In this document: one piece after another, positions 23,200 through 32,464 of the stretch
How positions within the stretch are numbered: position 1 is the stretch's first letter
Layout of the letters: every line of letters starts with the position of its first letter
NCBI RefSeq assembly: GCF_018704125.1
Contig: NZ_JAGTIS010000028.1
Span: forward strand, 1-34,851
Source: Metapseudomonas boanensis
GTDB lineage: Bacteria; Pseudomonadota; Gammaproteobacteria; Pseudomonadales; Pseudomonadaceae
Direction of reading: 5' to 3'
DNA length: 34,851 nucleotides
Notes under the pieces: generated by a model
Told to the model about the DNA's origin: nothing
Database searches by the model: none
The model's input: the letters and a program-made list of their open reading frames with translations, nothing else
Program-made: the position numbers and the translations under genes

Positions 23200-26097
23200 G
23201 TGGCGCGTCCGCAGCTCCAACCGAGTCCAGTCCAGATTCGCTTCGTCGACTTCGAACTCGACGAGGCCAATGCCTGTTTATTGCGCCATGGAAAGGCCGT
23301 GGCGCTGGCGCCCACACCCTTCATGCTGCTGTGCGTGCTTGCCCGCCAGCCGGGCTCCCTGTTGAGCAAGGATGCTTTGCTTGACGCGGTGTGGGGCCAC
23401 CGGCATGTCAGCGATTCGGTGCTGAAGACCGCCATCAGCGAACTGCGCACAGCCTTGGGTGATGATCCCAGGCAGCCGCGCTTCATCGAGACCGTGTCGC
23501 GGCGGGGTTATCGCTTCATCGCCGCGCTGTCGCCTGGCGCTACGTCGTTGCCTGAAGCCACTGTGGCTCCGGCGGGTGGCGGGCAGCCGTCGCCACCCTT
23601 CGTCGGTCGCGCCGATGCAGTCGCAAGGCTGCATCGGGAGTGGGAGCGGGCATACGGCGGCCAGCGCGCAGTGGTCTGGCTCGCCGGCGAACCGGGGATT
23701 GGCAAGACCACGTTGATTGAGCATTTCGTCTCCGGCCTTGGCAGCGTCGCCTGCGCGCGCGGCCATTGCGTGGAGCACTACGGCGCCGGCGAGCCCTACC
23801 TGCCGGTGCTGGAGGCGCTGGCCGATCTGTGCCGCAGTGACCCCGCGCTGCCGGCGCTTCTGCGGACAATCGCACCGACCTGGCTGCTGCAACTGCCGTG
23901 GCTGAGCACTGCCGAGGAGCGAGACGGATTGCGACGCGAGCTGGCTGGCGTTGGTCCGGAACGCATGCTGCGGGAAATGGGCGAACTGCTGGACCGATTC
24001 ACGGAGCAGCGGCCGCTGTTGCTGGTGACCGAAGATCTGCACTGGAGCGATCGGGCGACAGTCCAACTCATCGATTACATCGCACGGCGACGTGGCCGCG
24101 CACGATTGATGTGGCTGGCGAGCTTCCGCGTCGCCGAGGTGGTGGCGCTCGATCATCCGCTCAATTCGTTGCGCCACGAACTGCGCCTGCAACGGCTGTG
24201 CGAGGAAGTGGTGCTCGATCCCTTCTCGGAGATCGAGGTCGCCGACTATGTCGCGCAGCGTTCGGCCTCGCTGGCGCGCGATGAAGCCTTCGTGCGTGCC
24301 CTGCACGAGCGCACCGACGGTGTGCCGCTGTTCGTGTCGTCCGTCATCAGTGAAGTCATGGACCAAGCGGACGACGATGTCACCATCGAGGCACGACTGG
24401 CGAATCTGGCGGTCCCTGAAAATCTGGCGGCCATCATCGATCACTACATCGCCAAACTTGGGCAGGAGCAGCGTGCGCTGCTCTCGGCAGCAGCGGTGTG
24501 CGGGGCCGAATTCCGTGTTGAGACGGTCTCGCTGGCCCTCGAGCGCGACCTCGCTTCGCTGGCTCTCGCCTGTGAGGAACTGGTGCACGAGCAGGTGTGG
24601 CTCATGCGGTCGCGCGCAGGAGAAGGTGAAGAGGCGGAGGAGCGGCCCTACTCGTTCCGGCATGCGCTCTTCCGCCAGGTGCTGTACGACCGCACGCCGC
24701 GCGCCTTGCGCATTCACCTCCATCGCCAAGTTGGCGCTGCCCTCGAACACGAGCGAACGGCCGGCGTACCGGTTGCAGCCTCGGAACTGGCAATGCACTT
24801 CGACCGGGCCCGGCAGCCAATGATTGCGCTTCGCTATTACGCCGAGGCAGCGGAAACCGCGTTGCTGCACTTCAGCCCGGCCTCATGCGTCGGTCTCACT
24901 GAGCGTGCGTTGGTCTTGCTGCAGCAGGCACCAGAAGGGCCGGAGCGCGACGCACTGGAGATCACCCTGGCTACGCTGCAGGGCGTGTCGGCGTTCCATA
25001 CGCTCGGTGTCGGCAGCGAAGCCAGGAATGCGTTTGAACGCGCATACACGCTGCTGGCGAACGCTCCCGAACATCCGATGCGCGGTCGCCTGCTGCACGG
25101 GTTTGGCTATCTGCTGGGGCTGCGCGGTGACTATGCGCTGGCGCTGGTAGTGGCGGAGCGCGCCGAAGCCCTTTCGTCCGAGGCGAACGATCCAGCGCTC
25201 TCGCTGGTCGCGTGCATCGTGCAGGGCGAGGTGCACCACCTCCAGGGGCGAACGCAGACGACCCGCAGCTGGCTGGAGCGCGCGCTCGCGCTCGCCGAAC
25301 CGCTTGATATAGGGGCAAACGAGATTTTCGCGACCGATCCCCAGGTCATGCTGCACGGCATGCTGGCCATCGAGCTGGTGCGTTCCGGCCTGATCGAGCA
25401 GGGCCGTGCCCATATGCAGCGGGCGCGGACTCGTGCGCAGGCGCTGCGCCAGCCCATGACGAGAATGGTCGCTGCCTGGCAGGAAGTGTTGATCGAGGTG
25501 CGGATGGGCAACCACGCGCGCGTGGCCGAGCTGGCTGACGAGATGCAGGTGCTGGTCGATGAGTATTCGCTGGCACTGGGGCGTACGGCTTGCCGCTGGT
25601 GGCGTGGCTGGGCCGACGCACGTAACGGCGCACCGCGCGACGGCTACCGCTGCATCCGGGAAGCCTACGAGGAACACACTGGGCTCGGTATGCGCTCTGG
25701 TGCCAGCGAGGTACTCGGCTACGCCACCGAGGCGCTGCTGTTGGCCGGTGATTACGACGGTGCGATGGCCGAGTTGCAGGAGGCATTGAGGGTAGGGGAG
25801 GAACTGGGCGAGCGTGTTTACCTGCCGCAGCTGTTGCTGCTGGAGGCCGCAATCGCGCGGGAACAGGGCCGACCCGATGCCGGCGCCAACGCGGTGCGGC
25901 GCGCGGTCGAGGAGGCGCGCGCCCAGGAGGCACCGTGGCTGGAGCTGCGCGCCCTGGTCGAACTGTGCGAACACCACGACGCCGTGCCCGCTGAGCGGCA
26001 GGTGCTGGCGGCGCTGCTCGGCCAACTGCCCGAAACTCAAGGCACTGAACTGGCGCAGCGCGCGTGCACGCTGCTGCGGGCTGAAAGGTCGGATTGA
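23200..26097 (+). CDS. Winged-helix / AAA ATPase / TPR transcriptional regulator
   Basis: This protein of about 965 residues has three parts. The first is an OmpR/PhoB-type winged helix (residues ~10-108; LLSKDALLDAVWGHRHVSDS and RFIETVSRRGYRFI). The second is an AAA-type ATPase with Walker A GEPGIGKTTL (about 163-172) and Walker B LLLVTEDLHWSD. The third is a long helical C-terminal half typical of TPR repeats. This is a one-component STAND-like activator with no membrane segment, unlike CadC. The GTG at 23200 is chosen because AGGA lies 7 nt upstream and the winged helix follows at normal distance; a TTG at 23122 also opens the frame. It lies directly before the 71-residue gene and the RND operon and probably activates them through the 11-bp repeats found there. 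Confidence 0.9.
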   Translation: MARPQLQPSPVQIRFVDFELDEANACLLRHGKAVALAPTPFMLLCVLARQPGSLLSKDALLDAVWGHRHVSDSVLKTAISELRTALGDDPRQPRFIETVSRRGYRFIAALSPGATSLPEATVAPAGGGQPSPPFVGRADAVARLHREWERAYGGQRAVVWLAGEPGIGKTTLIEHFVSGLGSVACARGHCVEHYGAGEPYLPVLEALADLCRSDPALPALLRTIAPTWLLQLPWLSTAEERDGLRRELAGVGPERMLREMGELLDRFTEQRPLLLVTEDLHWSDRATVQLIDYIARRRGRARLMWLASFRVAEVVALDHPLNSLRHELRLQRLCEEVVLDPFSEIEVADYVAQRSASLARDEAFVRALHERTDGVPLFVSSVISEVMDQADDDVTIEARLANLAVPENLAAIIDHYIAKLGQEQRALLSAAAVCGAEFRVETVSLALERDLASLALACEELVHEQVWLMRSRAGEGEEAEERPYSFRHALFRQVLYDRTPRALRIHLHRQVGAALEHERTAGVPVAASELAMHFDRARQPMIALRYYAEAAETALLHFSPASCVGLTERALVLLQQAPEGPERDALEITLATLQGVSAFHTLGVGSEARNAFERAYTLLANAPEHPMRGRLLHGFGYLLGLRGDYALALVVAERAEALSSEANDPALSLVACIVQGEVHHLQGRTQTTRSWLERALALAEPLDIGANEIFATDPQVMLHGMLAIELVRSGLIEQGRAHMQRARTRAQALRQPMTRMVAAWQEVLIEVRMGNHARVAELADEMQVLVDEYSLALGRTACRWWRGWADARNGAPRDGYRCIREAYEEHTGLGMRSGASEVLGYATEALLLAGDYDGAMAELQEALRVGEELGERVYLPQLLLLEAAIAREQGRPDAGANAVRRAVEEARAQEAPWLELRALVELCEHHDAVPAERQVLAALLGQLPETQGTELAQRACTLLRAERSD

Positions 26098-26120
26098 AAC
26101 GATGAGGGCGCCCCCTTCAT

Positions 26121-26175
26121 GACGACCGAAGTCTGACCTTTCGCTTACGACTCGACCCGGGGGGCGGCTTACGCT
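26121..26175 (+). promoter_or_regulatory. Repeated control block, copy A (before the 71-residue gene)
   Basis: This block contains CGACCGAA and 11-bp-spaced triplets GAC (26124), GAC (26135) and TAC (26146), then TTCGCT(T)AC and, 24 bp after the third triplet, TACGCT at 26170-26175. The same parts with the same spacing recur at 26453-26507. The ATG follows TACGCT(G) by about 32 bp. Tandem sites with 11-bp spacing fit an OmpR/PhoB-type winged-helix protein such as the one encoded just upstream; TACGCT may be the -10. Confidence 0.55.
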
Positions 26176-26207
26176 GTCGTCGAACTTCCTTGATCCCCAG
26201 GTCCGCA

Positions 26208-26423
26208 ATGACCCTCAAACCTGAATGCAAGTACCCGAGCCGCCGCTCCTATGTGGTGAAGCTGCGTAGCGACGCCACACCGGGGTGCCTCATGGGGCGC
26301 CTCGAAAACCTGGTCACCGGGCGTCAGCGCGAGTTTTCTTCCGCCGAAGAGCTGCTGGTGTCGATTGCCGCCGACCTCGTGTCGGCGGCTCGCGAGGACG
26401 CAGCGGATGCGGCCGTTGAGTGA
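26208..26423 (+). CDS. Small conserved-looking protein of the RND efflux locus
   Basis: This is a 71-residue soluble protein starting MTLKPECKYPSRRSYVVKLR, then GRLENLVTGRQREFSSAEEL and an acidic Ala-rich helix at the C-terminus. No signal peptide, membrane segment or metal motif was seen, and no family is recognised with confidence. It has its own copy of the repeated control block upstream, placed as in the next gene, which argues that it is a real member of the regulon. A CAGG element precedes the ATG; a start at 26190 is possible but would add residues encoded by the leader. A regulatory or adaptor role for the efflux system is a guess. Confidence 0.65.
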   Translation: MTLKPECKYPSRRSYVVKLRSDATPGCLMGRLENLVTGRQREFSSAEELLVSIAADLVSAAREDAADAAVE

Positions 26424-26452
26424 CCTCTCCAACCGCAATGAGCCCTCCGAAT

Positions 26453-26507
26453 GGCGACCGAACCGCGACGCTTCGCTGACAACTTTGCGCGCACCGGGCC
26501 TTACGCT
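26453..26507 (+). promoter_or_regulatory. Repeated control block, copy B (before the outer-membrane factor)
   Basis: This is the second copy of the block: CGACCGAA, then GAC at 26456, 26467 and 26478 (exactly 11 bp apart), TTCGCTGACAACT, and TACGCT at 26502-26507, 24 bp after the third GAC as in copy A. The ATG at 26541 follows at nearly the same distance (1 bp longer), which supports that start and a shared promoter. Confidence 0.6.
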
Positions 26508-26540
26508 GCTGCAACCTCGAATCTGCACGAGTCCAATCCG

Positions 26541-28055
26541 ATGCTGCGATTTCCAACCCACTCTTTGATGACCCGCTACACCGGGCAGACGCCCCAGCGA
26601 CGGGCCGAGCGCCTGGTCGGCGTCTTCGTTGGCGCGGCGCTGGTCGCCTCTATCGCCCTGGCCTTGACCGGCTGCTCCACGGAGGTCGCCAAGCCTTCGG
26701 TGGAGTTGCCGGCCAAGTTCGCCGCCAGCACGGCCTCGCAGATGGAGCCTGAAGCCGCATGGTGGGAGGCTTTCAACGACCCGGTGCTGACCGATCTGGT
26801 GCGCCGCGCGATGCGCGAGAACCGTGACATCAAGATCGCCGCCGAGCGCGTGCGCGCCGCTCGCGCGGGTGAAACGATCAGCCGTTCCTGGCTGTTCCCG
26901 AGTGTCGGCCTGTCTGCCTTCGGTACGGACCGCAGCACGGGCTACGACACCGCCAAGAAGAAGGGCTATCCAGACGTCGAGGCTGTCGGCGCTGGCCTGG
27001 ACGTCTCCTGGGAGCTTGACCTGAGCGGACGCCTGCGCGCTGGCGCGGCCGCAGCGGACGCCGAGGCGCTGGCTGCGGAGCACGGCGTACGCGGCGTGCG
27101 CCTGCTGGTGATGAGCGACGTCGCCAGCAACTACTTCACGCTGGTCGGTGCGCAGCGGCAGGTCGACACCCTGCGTGCCATGTCGGCGATGCAGGACGAG
27201 ACGCTGCGCCTGGTCACCGCGCGCCATCGTGTCGGGCTGGCGACCGAATTCGACGTCGAGCGCGCGCAGACCGATGCCGAATCGGCGCGCGCGCAGATTC
27301 CGCCCATGGAAACCGTAGCGGCTGTGGCACGCCATCGCATCGCGGTGCTGATCGGTGATCAGGCCTTCAGTGCCGCCTCCATCGTGACCTCCCGTGACGA
27401 TCAGGTTGTGCCCCAGGCGCGGCCGGGCCAGCCTGCCGAGTTGCTGCAGCGCAGGCCCGACGTGCTGGGGCTGATGGCGCAGCTCGACGCGGCCAATGCG
27501 CGCCGCCAGCAGGCCGCCGCCGAGTGGTTTCCACGGCTGTTCCTCGGCGCTTCCTTCGGCCGCCAGAACCTGGAGTTGAACGGTCTGGATCTCGGCGCCG
27601 CGCGCTTCACCAACGTCGCCGGCCTGCTGGCGATGCCGATCTTCAACGCCGGGCGCACGCGCGCGATCAACGAGGTCGCCGAGAGTGGGCAGCGCGAAGC
27701 GCTGCTGCGTGCCGAAGACGGTATCGCACGTGCGCTCGAGGACGTGGAGAACGCGCTGATCAGTCTTTCCCATGAGCGCCGCCGCTCGCAGTCGCTGCAG
27801 ATGGCGGCCGCCGCTGCGGACTCCGCGCTCGACCACTCGCAGTCGCTTTACAACCGTGGGCAGATCGACCTGCTGCCGCTGTTGGACGCGCACCGTGTGC
27901 GCCTCACGTCGCGCCTCTCCGCTAACGAAAGCAAGACGCGGCTGCTGCTCGACAGCGTGCAGCTCTACAAGTCGCTGGGTGGCGGTTGGCAGGTGTTCGA
28001 ACAACCCGCCAACCCCACCGCAACCACCGCTGCCGACCGTCCGCCACTTTCCTGA
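26541..28055 (+). CDS. RND efflux outer-membrane factor lipoprotein (NodT/OprM type)
   Basis: This is a trimeric TolC-like outer-membrane channel protein, about 504 residues. The N-terminus has an RR-containing basic region, a hydrophobic stretch and a lipobox LTGC, so it should be lipid-anchored at Cys45. Family landmarks include WWEAFNDPVLTDLVRRAMREN early, ELDLSGRLRAG, LLQRRPDVLGLMAQLDAANARRQQA in the second half, and FNAGRTRAI. The frame is open from 26451, but the upstream stretch is part of the repeated control block, so 26541 is preferred; 26568 is another candidate. It is the first gene of the outer-membrane factor / adaptor / pump operon, with the adaptor 29 bp downstream. The export substrate is unknown. 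Confidence 0.92.
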   Translation: MLRFPTHSLMTRYTGQTPQRRAERLVGVFVGAALVASIALALTGCSTEVAKPSVELPAKFAASTASQMEPEAAWWEAFNDPVLTDLVRRAMRENRDIKIAAERVRAARAGETISRSWLFPSVGLSAFGTDRSTGYDTAKKKGYPDVEAVGAGLDVSWELDLSGRLRAGAAAADAEALAAEHGVRGVRLLVMSDVASNYFTLVGAQRQVDTLRAMSAMQDETLRLVTARHRVGLATEFDVERAQTDAESARAQIPPMETVAAVARHRIAVLIGDQAFSAASIVTSRDDQVVPQARPGQPAELLQRRPDVLGLMAQLDAANARRQQAAAEWFPRLFLGASFGRQNLELNGLDLGAARFTNVAGLLAMPIFNAGRTRAINEVAESGQREALLRAEDGIARALEDVENALISLSHERRRSQSLQMAAAAADSALDHSQSLYNRGQIDLLPLLDAHRVRLTSRLSANESKTRLLLDSVQLYKSLGGGWQVFEQPANPTATTAADRPPLS

Positions 28056-28084
28056 GAACCTGTCGTCTTCAAAGAGGAATCGCC

Positions 28085-29203
28085 TTGAAGAACTCCAATA
28101 CTGCGGCCGTTGCCCTGGCCGTAGCCTTCCTGCTGTCCGCGTGTAGCCCGGACCAGCCGACTGTGCAGGCGCTTCGACCGGTACGGGTCGTTGAAATCAG
28201 CTACGACAATGCCCGTGAGATCAATCGCTACGTGGGAACCGTGCAGTCACGGCACCAAGTCGACCAGGCCTTCCGCGTCGGCGGCAAGGTAGCCCAGCGC
28301 AAGGTCGATGTAGGCCAGATCGTGCGCGAAGGCGACGTGCTGGCAGTGCTCGATGACAGCGATTACCGCCTTACCGAGGAAGCCTCGCGGCAGCAGTGGG
28401 CAGCTGCCGTCGAGCAGGCGCGTCAGGCCGAGTCGGACCGCCAGCGCCTGACCGCTCTGAAGGCTGACGGCTCGGTCAGTGCGGCCGACGATGAGCGCGC
28501 GCACACGACTGCGCAGACTACCGTTGCGACCGCCGAGGCCGAGGCACGAAAGCTCGAGCTTGCGCGTAACCGGCTCAAGTACACCGTATTGCGCGCTTCG
28601 CGCAGCGGCGTCGTCACGTCCGTGCGCTTCGAGGTCGGGCAGGTCGTGGCGGAGGGCCAACCGGTTGTCTCGATTGCGAATCCAGGCGAGCCGGAAATCG
28701 TCGTCGATGTGCCCGAGGATCATCTGGCCGCCTTCAAGGCGGCGCAATTCAAGGCCACGCTGGCCAGCGAGCCGAATGAGGCCTTCGATGTCGCACTGCG
28801 TGAGTTGTCGCCGCAGGCGGCAGAGCAAACGCGCACCTACCGCGCGCGGCTGAAGCCTGTGAGTGCACGGTCGCTGCCGCTGGGTGCCACCGCCACCCTG
28901 GTCGCCGAGCGTGAGATGGAAGAGGTTCCGGTGGCGGCGGTGCCGGCATCAGCGCTGACGCAAGACCGCGGCCAGCCTGCGTTGTGGGTGGTCAAGCCCG
29001 AGGACTTTAAGCCTGTGGGCACCGTGAGGCTGGAGCCTGTGGCGGTTATGGGGTATCGCAATGACGAGGTGCTCGTCTCCGGGCTTTCTCCCCGAGCGCT
29101 GGTCGTTACCGCCGGAGTGCAGAAAATGGCACCCGGGCTGAGGGTTGCGCTACCCGGCTTGGGTGGCGCTGAAACCAACACCCAGCAGCAGGCCACACGA
29201 TGA
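28085..29203 (+). CDS. RND efflux periplasmic adaptor (membrane fusion protein)
   Basis: This 372-residue lipoprotein bridges the inner-membrane pump and the outer-membrane channel. The N-terminus KNSNTAAVALAVAFLLSAC ends in a lipobox with Cys20. The lipoyl/barrel-sandwich halves are recognisable (FRVGGKVAQRKVDVGQIV and RASRSGVVTSVRFEVGQVV), separated by a short helical hairpin rich in Gln, Ala and Glu (about residues 95-160). The start is a TTG at 28085 with GAGGA 6 nt upstream; no ATG gives a proper signal peptide. The stop overlaps the pump start (ATGA), as usual for adaptor-pump pairs. Confidence 0.92.
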   Translation: MKNSNTAAVALAVAFLLSACSPDQPTVQALRPVRVVEISYDNAREINRYVGTVQSRHQVDQAFRVGGKVAQRKVDVGQIVREGDVLAVLDDSDYRLTEEASRQQWAAAVEQARQAESDRQRLTALKADGSVSAADDERAHTTAQTTVATAEAEARKLELARNRLKYTVLRASRSGVVTSVRFEVGQVVAEGQPVVSIANPGEPEIVVDVPEDHLAAFKAAQFKATLASEPNEAFDVALRELSPQAAEQTRTYRARLKPVSARSLPLGATATLVAEREMEEVPVAAVPASALTQDRGQPALWVVKPEDFKPVGTVRLEPVAVMGYRNDEVLVSGLSPRALVVTAGVQKMAPGLRVALPGLGGAETNTQQQATR

Positions 29204-32200
29204 GCAACTTCAACCTTACCGATTGGGCGCTGCGCAATCGCGCCATCGTGCTGTTCATGCTCATCCTGGTGGCGGTAGCCGGTGCCTTCAGCTTCACCCG
29301 GCTTGGTCAGCTCGAGGATCCGAACTTCTCCGTGCCCTCGATGACCGCCATCGTCATCTGGCCTGGCGCCACCGCCCAGCAGTTGCAGGACCAGGTCCTC
29401 AACCGCATGGAAAAGAAGTTCGAGCAGATCGACAACTTCGAGAAAGTGGTGACCTATGCGCGGCAGGGCTACGCGGGCATGACGCTCACGGTGCGCGGTG
29501 GTACCTCCAAACCCGACCAGCTGGAGGCCTGGTACCAGGCGCGCAAGAAACTCAACGACTTGAGCCTGGAGCTACCTGACGGCGTGATCGGTCCGATCGT
29601 CAACGACGAGTACGGCGACGTGTACGGCCTGATGTACGCCGTCAAGGGCGACGGCATTGGCCAGGCCGACCTGTCCGATGCGGCCGAGGACATCAAGCGC
29701 CGCATGCTGAAGGTGCCGATGGTCAAGAAGATCGATGTCATCGGCAAGCAGGCTGAGCGTATCTATGTCGAGTTCTCGCACGAGCGCCTGGCTGCTCTGG
29801 GCATCACCCCGCTGGCTATTGCCGAGAGCCTGAAGAGCCAGAACGTGATGCTGCCCGCGGGCCAGATCGACACCCGCAACGACCGCGTCATGGTGCGCGT
29901 AAGCGGCCAGTTCGACAGCGAAGACGCCATCCGCAATGTGCCCATCTCCGCAGGCGGCCGGCTGATCAAGCTCGGCGACATCGCGACCGTCACCCGCGGC
30001 TTCGAAGACCCGCCGACCTACACCGTGCGCCACAACGGCCAGCCGGTGCTGATGCTCGGCATCACCATGACCAGCGACGGCAATATCGTGGACCTTGGCC
30101 AGGCGATGGATCAGGCGGTCGCCAGGATTCAGTCGGAACTGCCATACGGCGTGGAGCTGGAGCTCGTGGCCGACCAGCCCACCACGGTGAAAGACGCGAT
30201 CCATGACTTCGTACACGCGTTGGCCGAAGCGTTGATCATCGTGATTGTGGTCAGCCTGGTCAGCCTGGGTTGGCGTGCCGGCCTCGTGGTCGCGACCACG
30301 GTGCCGCTGGTGCTGGGGGGCGTGGCGCTGGTAATGCTGGCGATGGGCTGGAACCTCGAGCGCATCTCGCTCGGTTCGCTGATCATTGCACTGGGCCTGC
30401 TGGTGGACGACGCCATCATCGCCATCGAGATGATGGTGGCGAAGATGGAAACCGGCTGGGACCGTGTGCGGGCGGCGGCTTTCTCCTACTCGGCCACCGC
30501 CATGCCGCGCCTGACCGGTGCGCTGATTACCGTCGTGGGCTTCCTGCCGATCGGCCTCTCGCAGTCCACCACGGGCGAATATGCGGGCGGCATTTTCTGG
30601 ATCGTCGGCGCCGCCGTACTGTTCTCGTGGATCTGCTCCGGCATTTTCACGCCGTACCTCGCGGTCAAGATGCTGCCCAACGACCTGGGCAAGCACCAGC
30701 ATGGCGCTGATCCGTACGACTCGAAGTTCTACCGCCGGCTTCGTGGCCTGATCGATGCCGCCATCGAGCGCCGCTGGGTGGTGATCGGTGCAACGTTTGG
30801 CGCGCTGGCGCTTGCTCTGGCCTGCATGAAGCTGGTGCCGCAGCAGTTCTTTCCCAACAGCTCGCGCCCTGAGTTGGTCATCGACCTGCGCGTCAAGGAA
30901 GGTGCGTCGTTTGCTGCGACCACCGAGCAGGTCAAACGCATGGAGGCGATCCTGGCGAAAGACGAAGATGTGCGTTTCTTTACCGCCTACACCGGTGCCG
31001 GCGCACCTCGCTTCTATCTTTCGCTCAACCCCGAACTGCCGAATCCGGGCTTTGCCCAGTTCGTCGTGATGACCAAGGGCCTGGAGGCGCGCGAGCGAGT
31101 CCGTGAGCGGCTGATGACCCTGGCCGACCAGCAGTTCCCGCAGGCGTGGTTGCGCGTGACCCGGCTGGAGCTGGGGCCGCCCGTTGGCTACCCGGTGCAG
31201 TTCCGCGTCGTTGGCCCCGACACCCAGGTGGTGCGTCATATTGCCCGCGACGTGGAGGCGGTGGTCGCGTCCAGTCCGAAGGTGCGCGACGTCCAGCTGG
31301 ACTGGAACGATCCGGTTCGCACGTTGAAGGTGGAATTGGACCAGGACAAGGCGAGCGCGCTGGGCCTCACACCGGCTGACGTCTCGCTGGTGACCCAGTC
31401 CGTGATGAACGGCGCGACCTTGTCGCAGCTGCGCGAGGACGAGGAACTGATCGACATCGTGGCCCGTGCCGTGCCGGAGGAGCGACTGAGCCTCGACACC
31501 CTGAAGGACATCAACCTCTACACCCGCCAGGGCACCGTGGTGCCGCTTTCGCAGGTGGCACAGGTGCGCAACGAGCTGGAAGAGCCGGTGCTGTGGCGCC
31601 GTAACCGCGACATGGCGATTACCGTGCGCGCCGACGTGAAGGATGGCGAGCAGGGCGTGTCGGTGACGCAGGAGATCCAGCCGCTGCTGAAGGACATCGA
31701 GGCGAAACTGCCCTCGGGCTATCGCATCGACGTGGGCGGAGCGGTGGAGGAAAGCGACAAGGCCAACCAGGCGCTGCTGGCGGTGGCCCCGCTGATGCTG
31801 GTCACCATTCTGTTGCTGCTGATGCTGCAGCTGAAGGACTTCTCCCGCATGTGGATGGTGGTGCTGACCGCGCCGCTGGGCCTGATTGGCGTGGTGCCGG
31901 CGCTGCTGGTGTTCCAGTCGCCGCTGGGCTTCGTTGCGATCCTCGGCATCATCGCCCTCGGCGGCATGATCATGCGCAATTCGGTGATCCTGATCGACCA
32001 GGTGCAGATCGAGATTTCACAGGGTCGCGACCCGTGGAATGCGGTGCTGGATGCTGCCATTCACCGGGCTCGCCCGGTGATGCTGACGGCGCTGGCTACC
32101 GTGCTGGCGATGATCCCGCTGACGCGCAGTGTGTTCTGGGGGCCGATGGCGATTGCGATCATGGGCGGCCTCACCGTGGCGACATTGCTGACGATCTTCT

Positions 32201-32295
32201 TCGTCCCAGCGCTGTATGCCGCCTGGTTCAAAGTGCGCCGCCATGCGGCTGCCGGTGACCAGCAGGTGACGGCCGATGCCGCGCTCAATTCCTGA
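29200..32295 (+). CDS. RND efflux inner-membrane pump
   Basis: This 1031-residue proton-driven transporter of the AcrB superfamily has one N-terminal transmembrane helix (AIVLFMLILVAVAGAFSF), a large periplasmic domain, helices 2-6 (from about residue 335), a second periplasmic domain and helices 8-12 near the C-terminus. The proton-relay Asp pair is present in GLLVDDAIIAIEMM. The N-terminal motif LEDPNFSVPSMTAIVIWPGAT resembles the TriC-like branch more than classical AcrB/MexB; this is by eye. Length is normal for the family. It is translationally coupled to the adaptor and probably ends the operon before the hairpin at 32331. Confidence 0.94.
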   Translation: MSNFNLTDWALRNRAIVLFMLILVAVAGAFSFTRLGQLEDPNFSVPSMTAIVIWPGATAQQLQDQVLNRMEKKFEQIDNFEKVVTYARQGYAGMTLTVRGGTSKPDQLEAWYQARKKLNDLSLELPDGVIGPIVNDEYGDVYGLMYAVKGDGIGQADLSDAAEDIKRRMLKVPMVKKIDVIGKQAERIYVEFSHERLAALGITPLAIAESLKSQNVMLPAGQIDTRNDRVMVRVSGQFDSEDAIRNVPISAGGRLIKLGDIATVTRGFEDPPTYTVRHNGQPVLMLGITMTSDGNIVDLGQAMDQAVARIQSELPYGVELELVADQPTTVKDAIHDFVHALAEALIIVIVVSLVSLGWRAGLVVATTVPLVLGGVALVMLAMGWNLERISLGSLIIALGLLVDDAIIAIEMMVAKMETGWDRVRAAAFSYSATAMPRLTGALITVVGFLPIGLSQSTTGEYAGGIFWIVGAAVLFSWICSGIFTPYLAVKMLPNDLGKHQHGADPYDSKFYRRLRGLIDAAIERRWVVIGATFGALALALACMKLVPQQFFPNSSRPELVIDLRVKEGASFAATTEQVKRMEAILAKDEDVRFFTAYTGAGAPRFYLSLNPELPNPGFAQFVVMTKGLEARERVRERLMTLADQQFPQAWLRVTRLELGPPVGYPVQFRVVGPDTQVVRHIARDVEAVVASSPKVRDVQLDWNDPVRTLKVELDQDKASALGLTPADVSLVTQSVMNGATLSQLREDEELIDIVARAVPEERLSLDTLKDINLYTRQGTVVPLSQVAQVRNELEEPVLWRRNRDMAITVRADVKDGEQGVSVTQEIQPLLKDIEAKLPSGYRIDVGGAVEESDKANQALLAVAPLMLVTILLLLMLQLKDFSRMWMVVLTAPLGLIGVVPALLVFQSPLGFVAILGIIALGGMIMRNSVILIDQVQIEISQGRDPWNAVLDAAIHRARPVMLTALATVLAMIPLTRSVFWGPMAIAIMGGLTVATLLTIFFVPALYAAWFKVRRHAAAGDQQVTADAALNS

Positions 32296-32330
32296 GTGAC
32301 GGGCGCGGCGGCACTGCGCCTCAACCTCAC

Positions 32331-32366
32331 CGACGAAGGCTGATCGGGTCCGATCAGCCTTCGTCG
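32331..32366. terminator. Perfect 16-bp stem hairpin after the RND operon
   Basis: CGACGAAGGCTGATCG and its exact reverse complement flank a GGTC loop, 35 bp after the pump stop. No T-run follows (AGTCAAGG), so it is either an imperfect or bidirectional terminator or a 3'-end stabilising hairpin. Confidence 0.6.
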
Positions 32367-32464
32367 AGTCAAGGCCGGGGCTTGGTCGCGGCATTGCTGA
32401 GTTGCGTTCGACGGGCAGCCAGCCAATCGCTGCGTGCCTCCGCCATTCTTGGAGCATCAACACC

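Noticed and set aside
23278-24870. 530-residue leftward frame opposite the ATPase regulator
   Set aside because: It is an antisense shadow with composition typical of the complement of a GC-rich gene; the rightward frame holds Walker motifs.
29572-31239. 555-residue leftward frame opposite the RND pump
   Set aside because: It is an antisense shadow, His/Gln/Arg-rich, with no domain.
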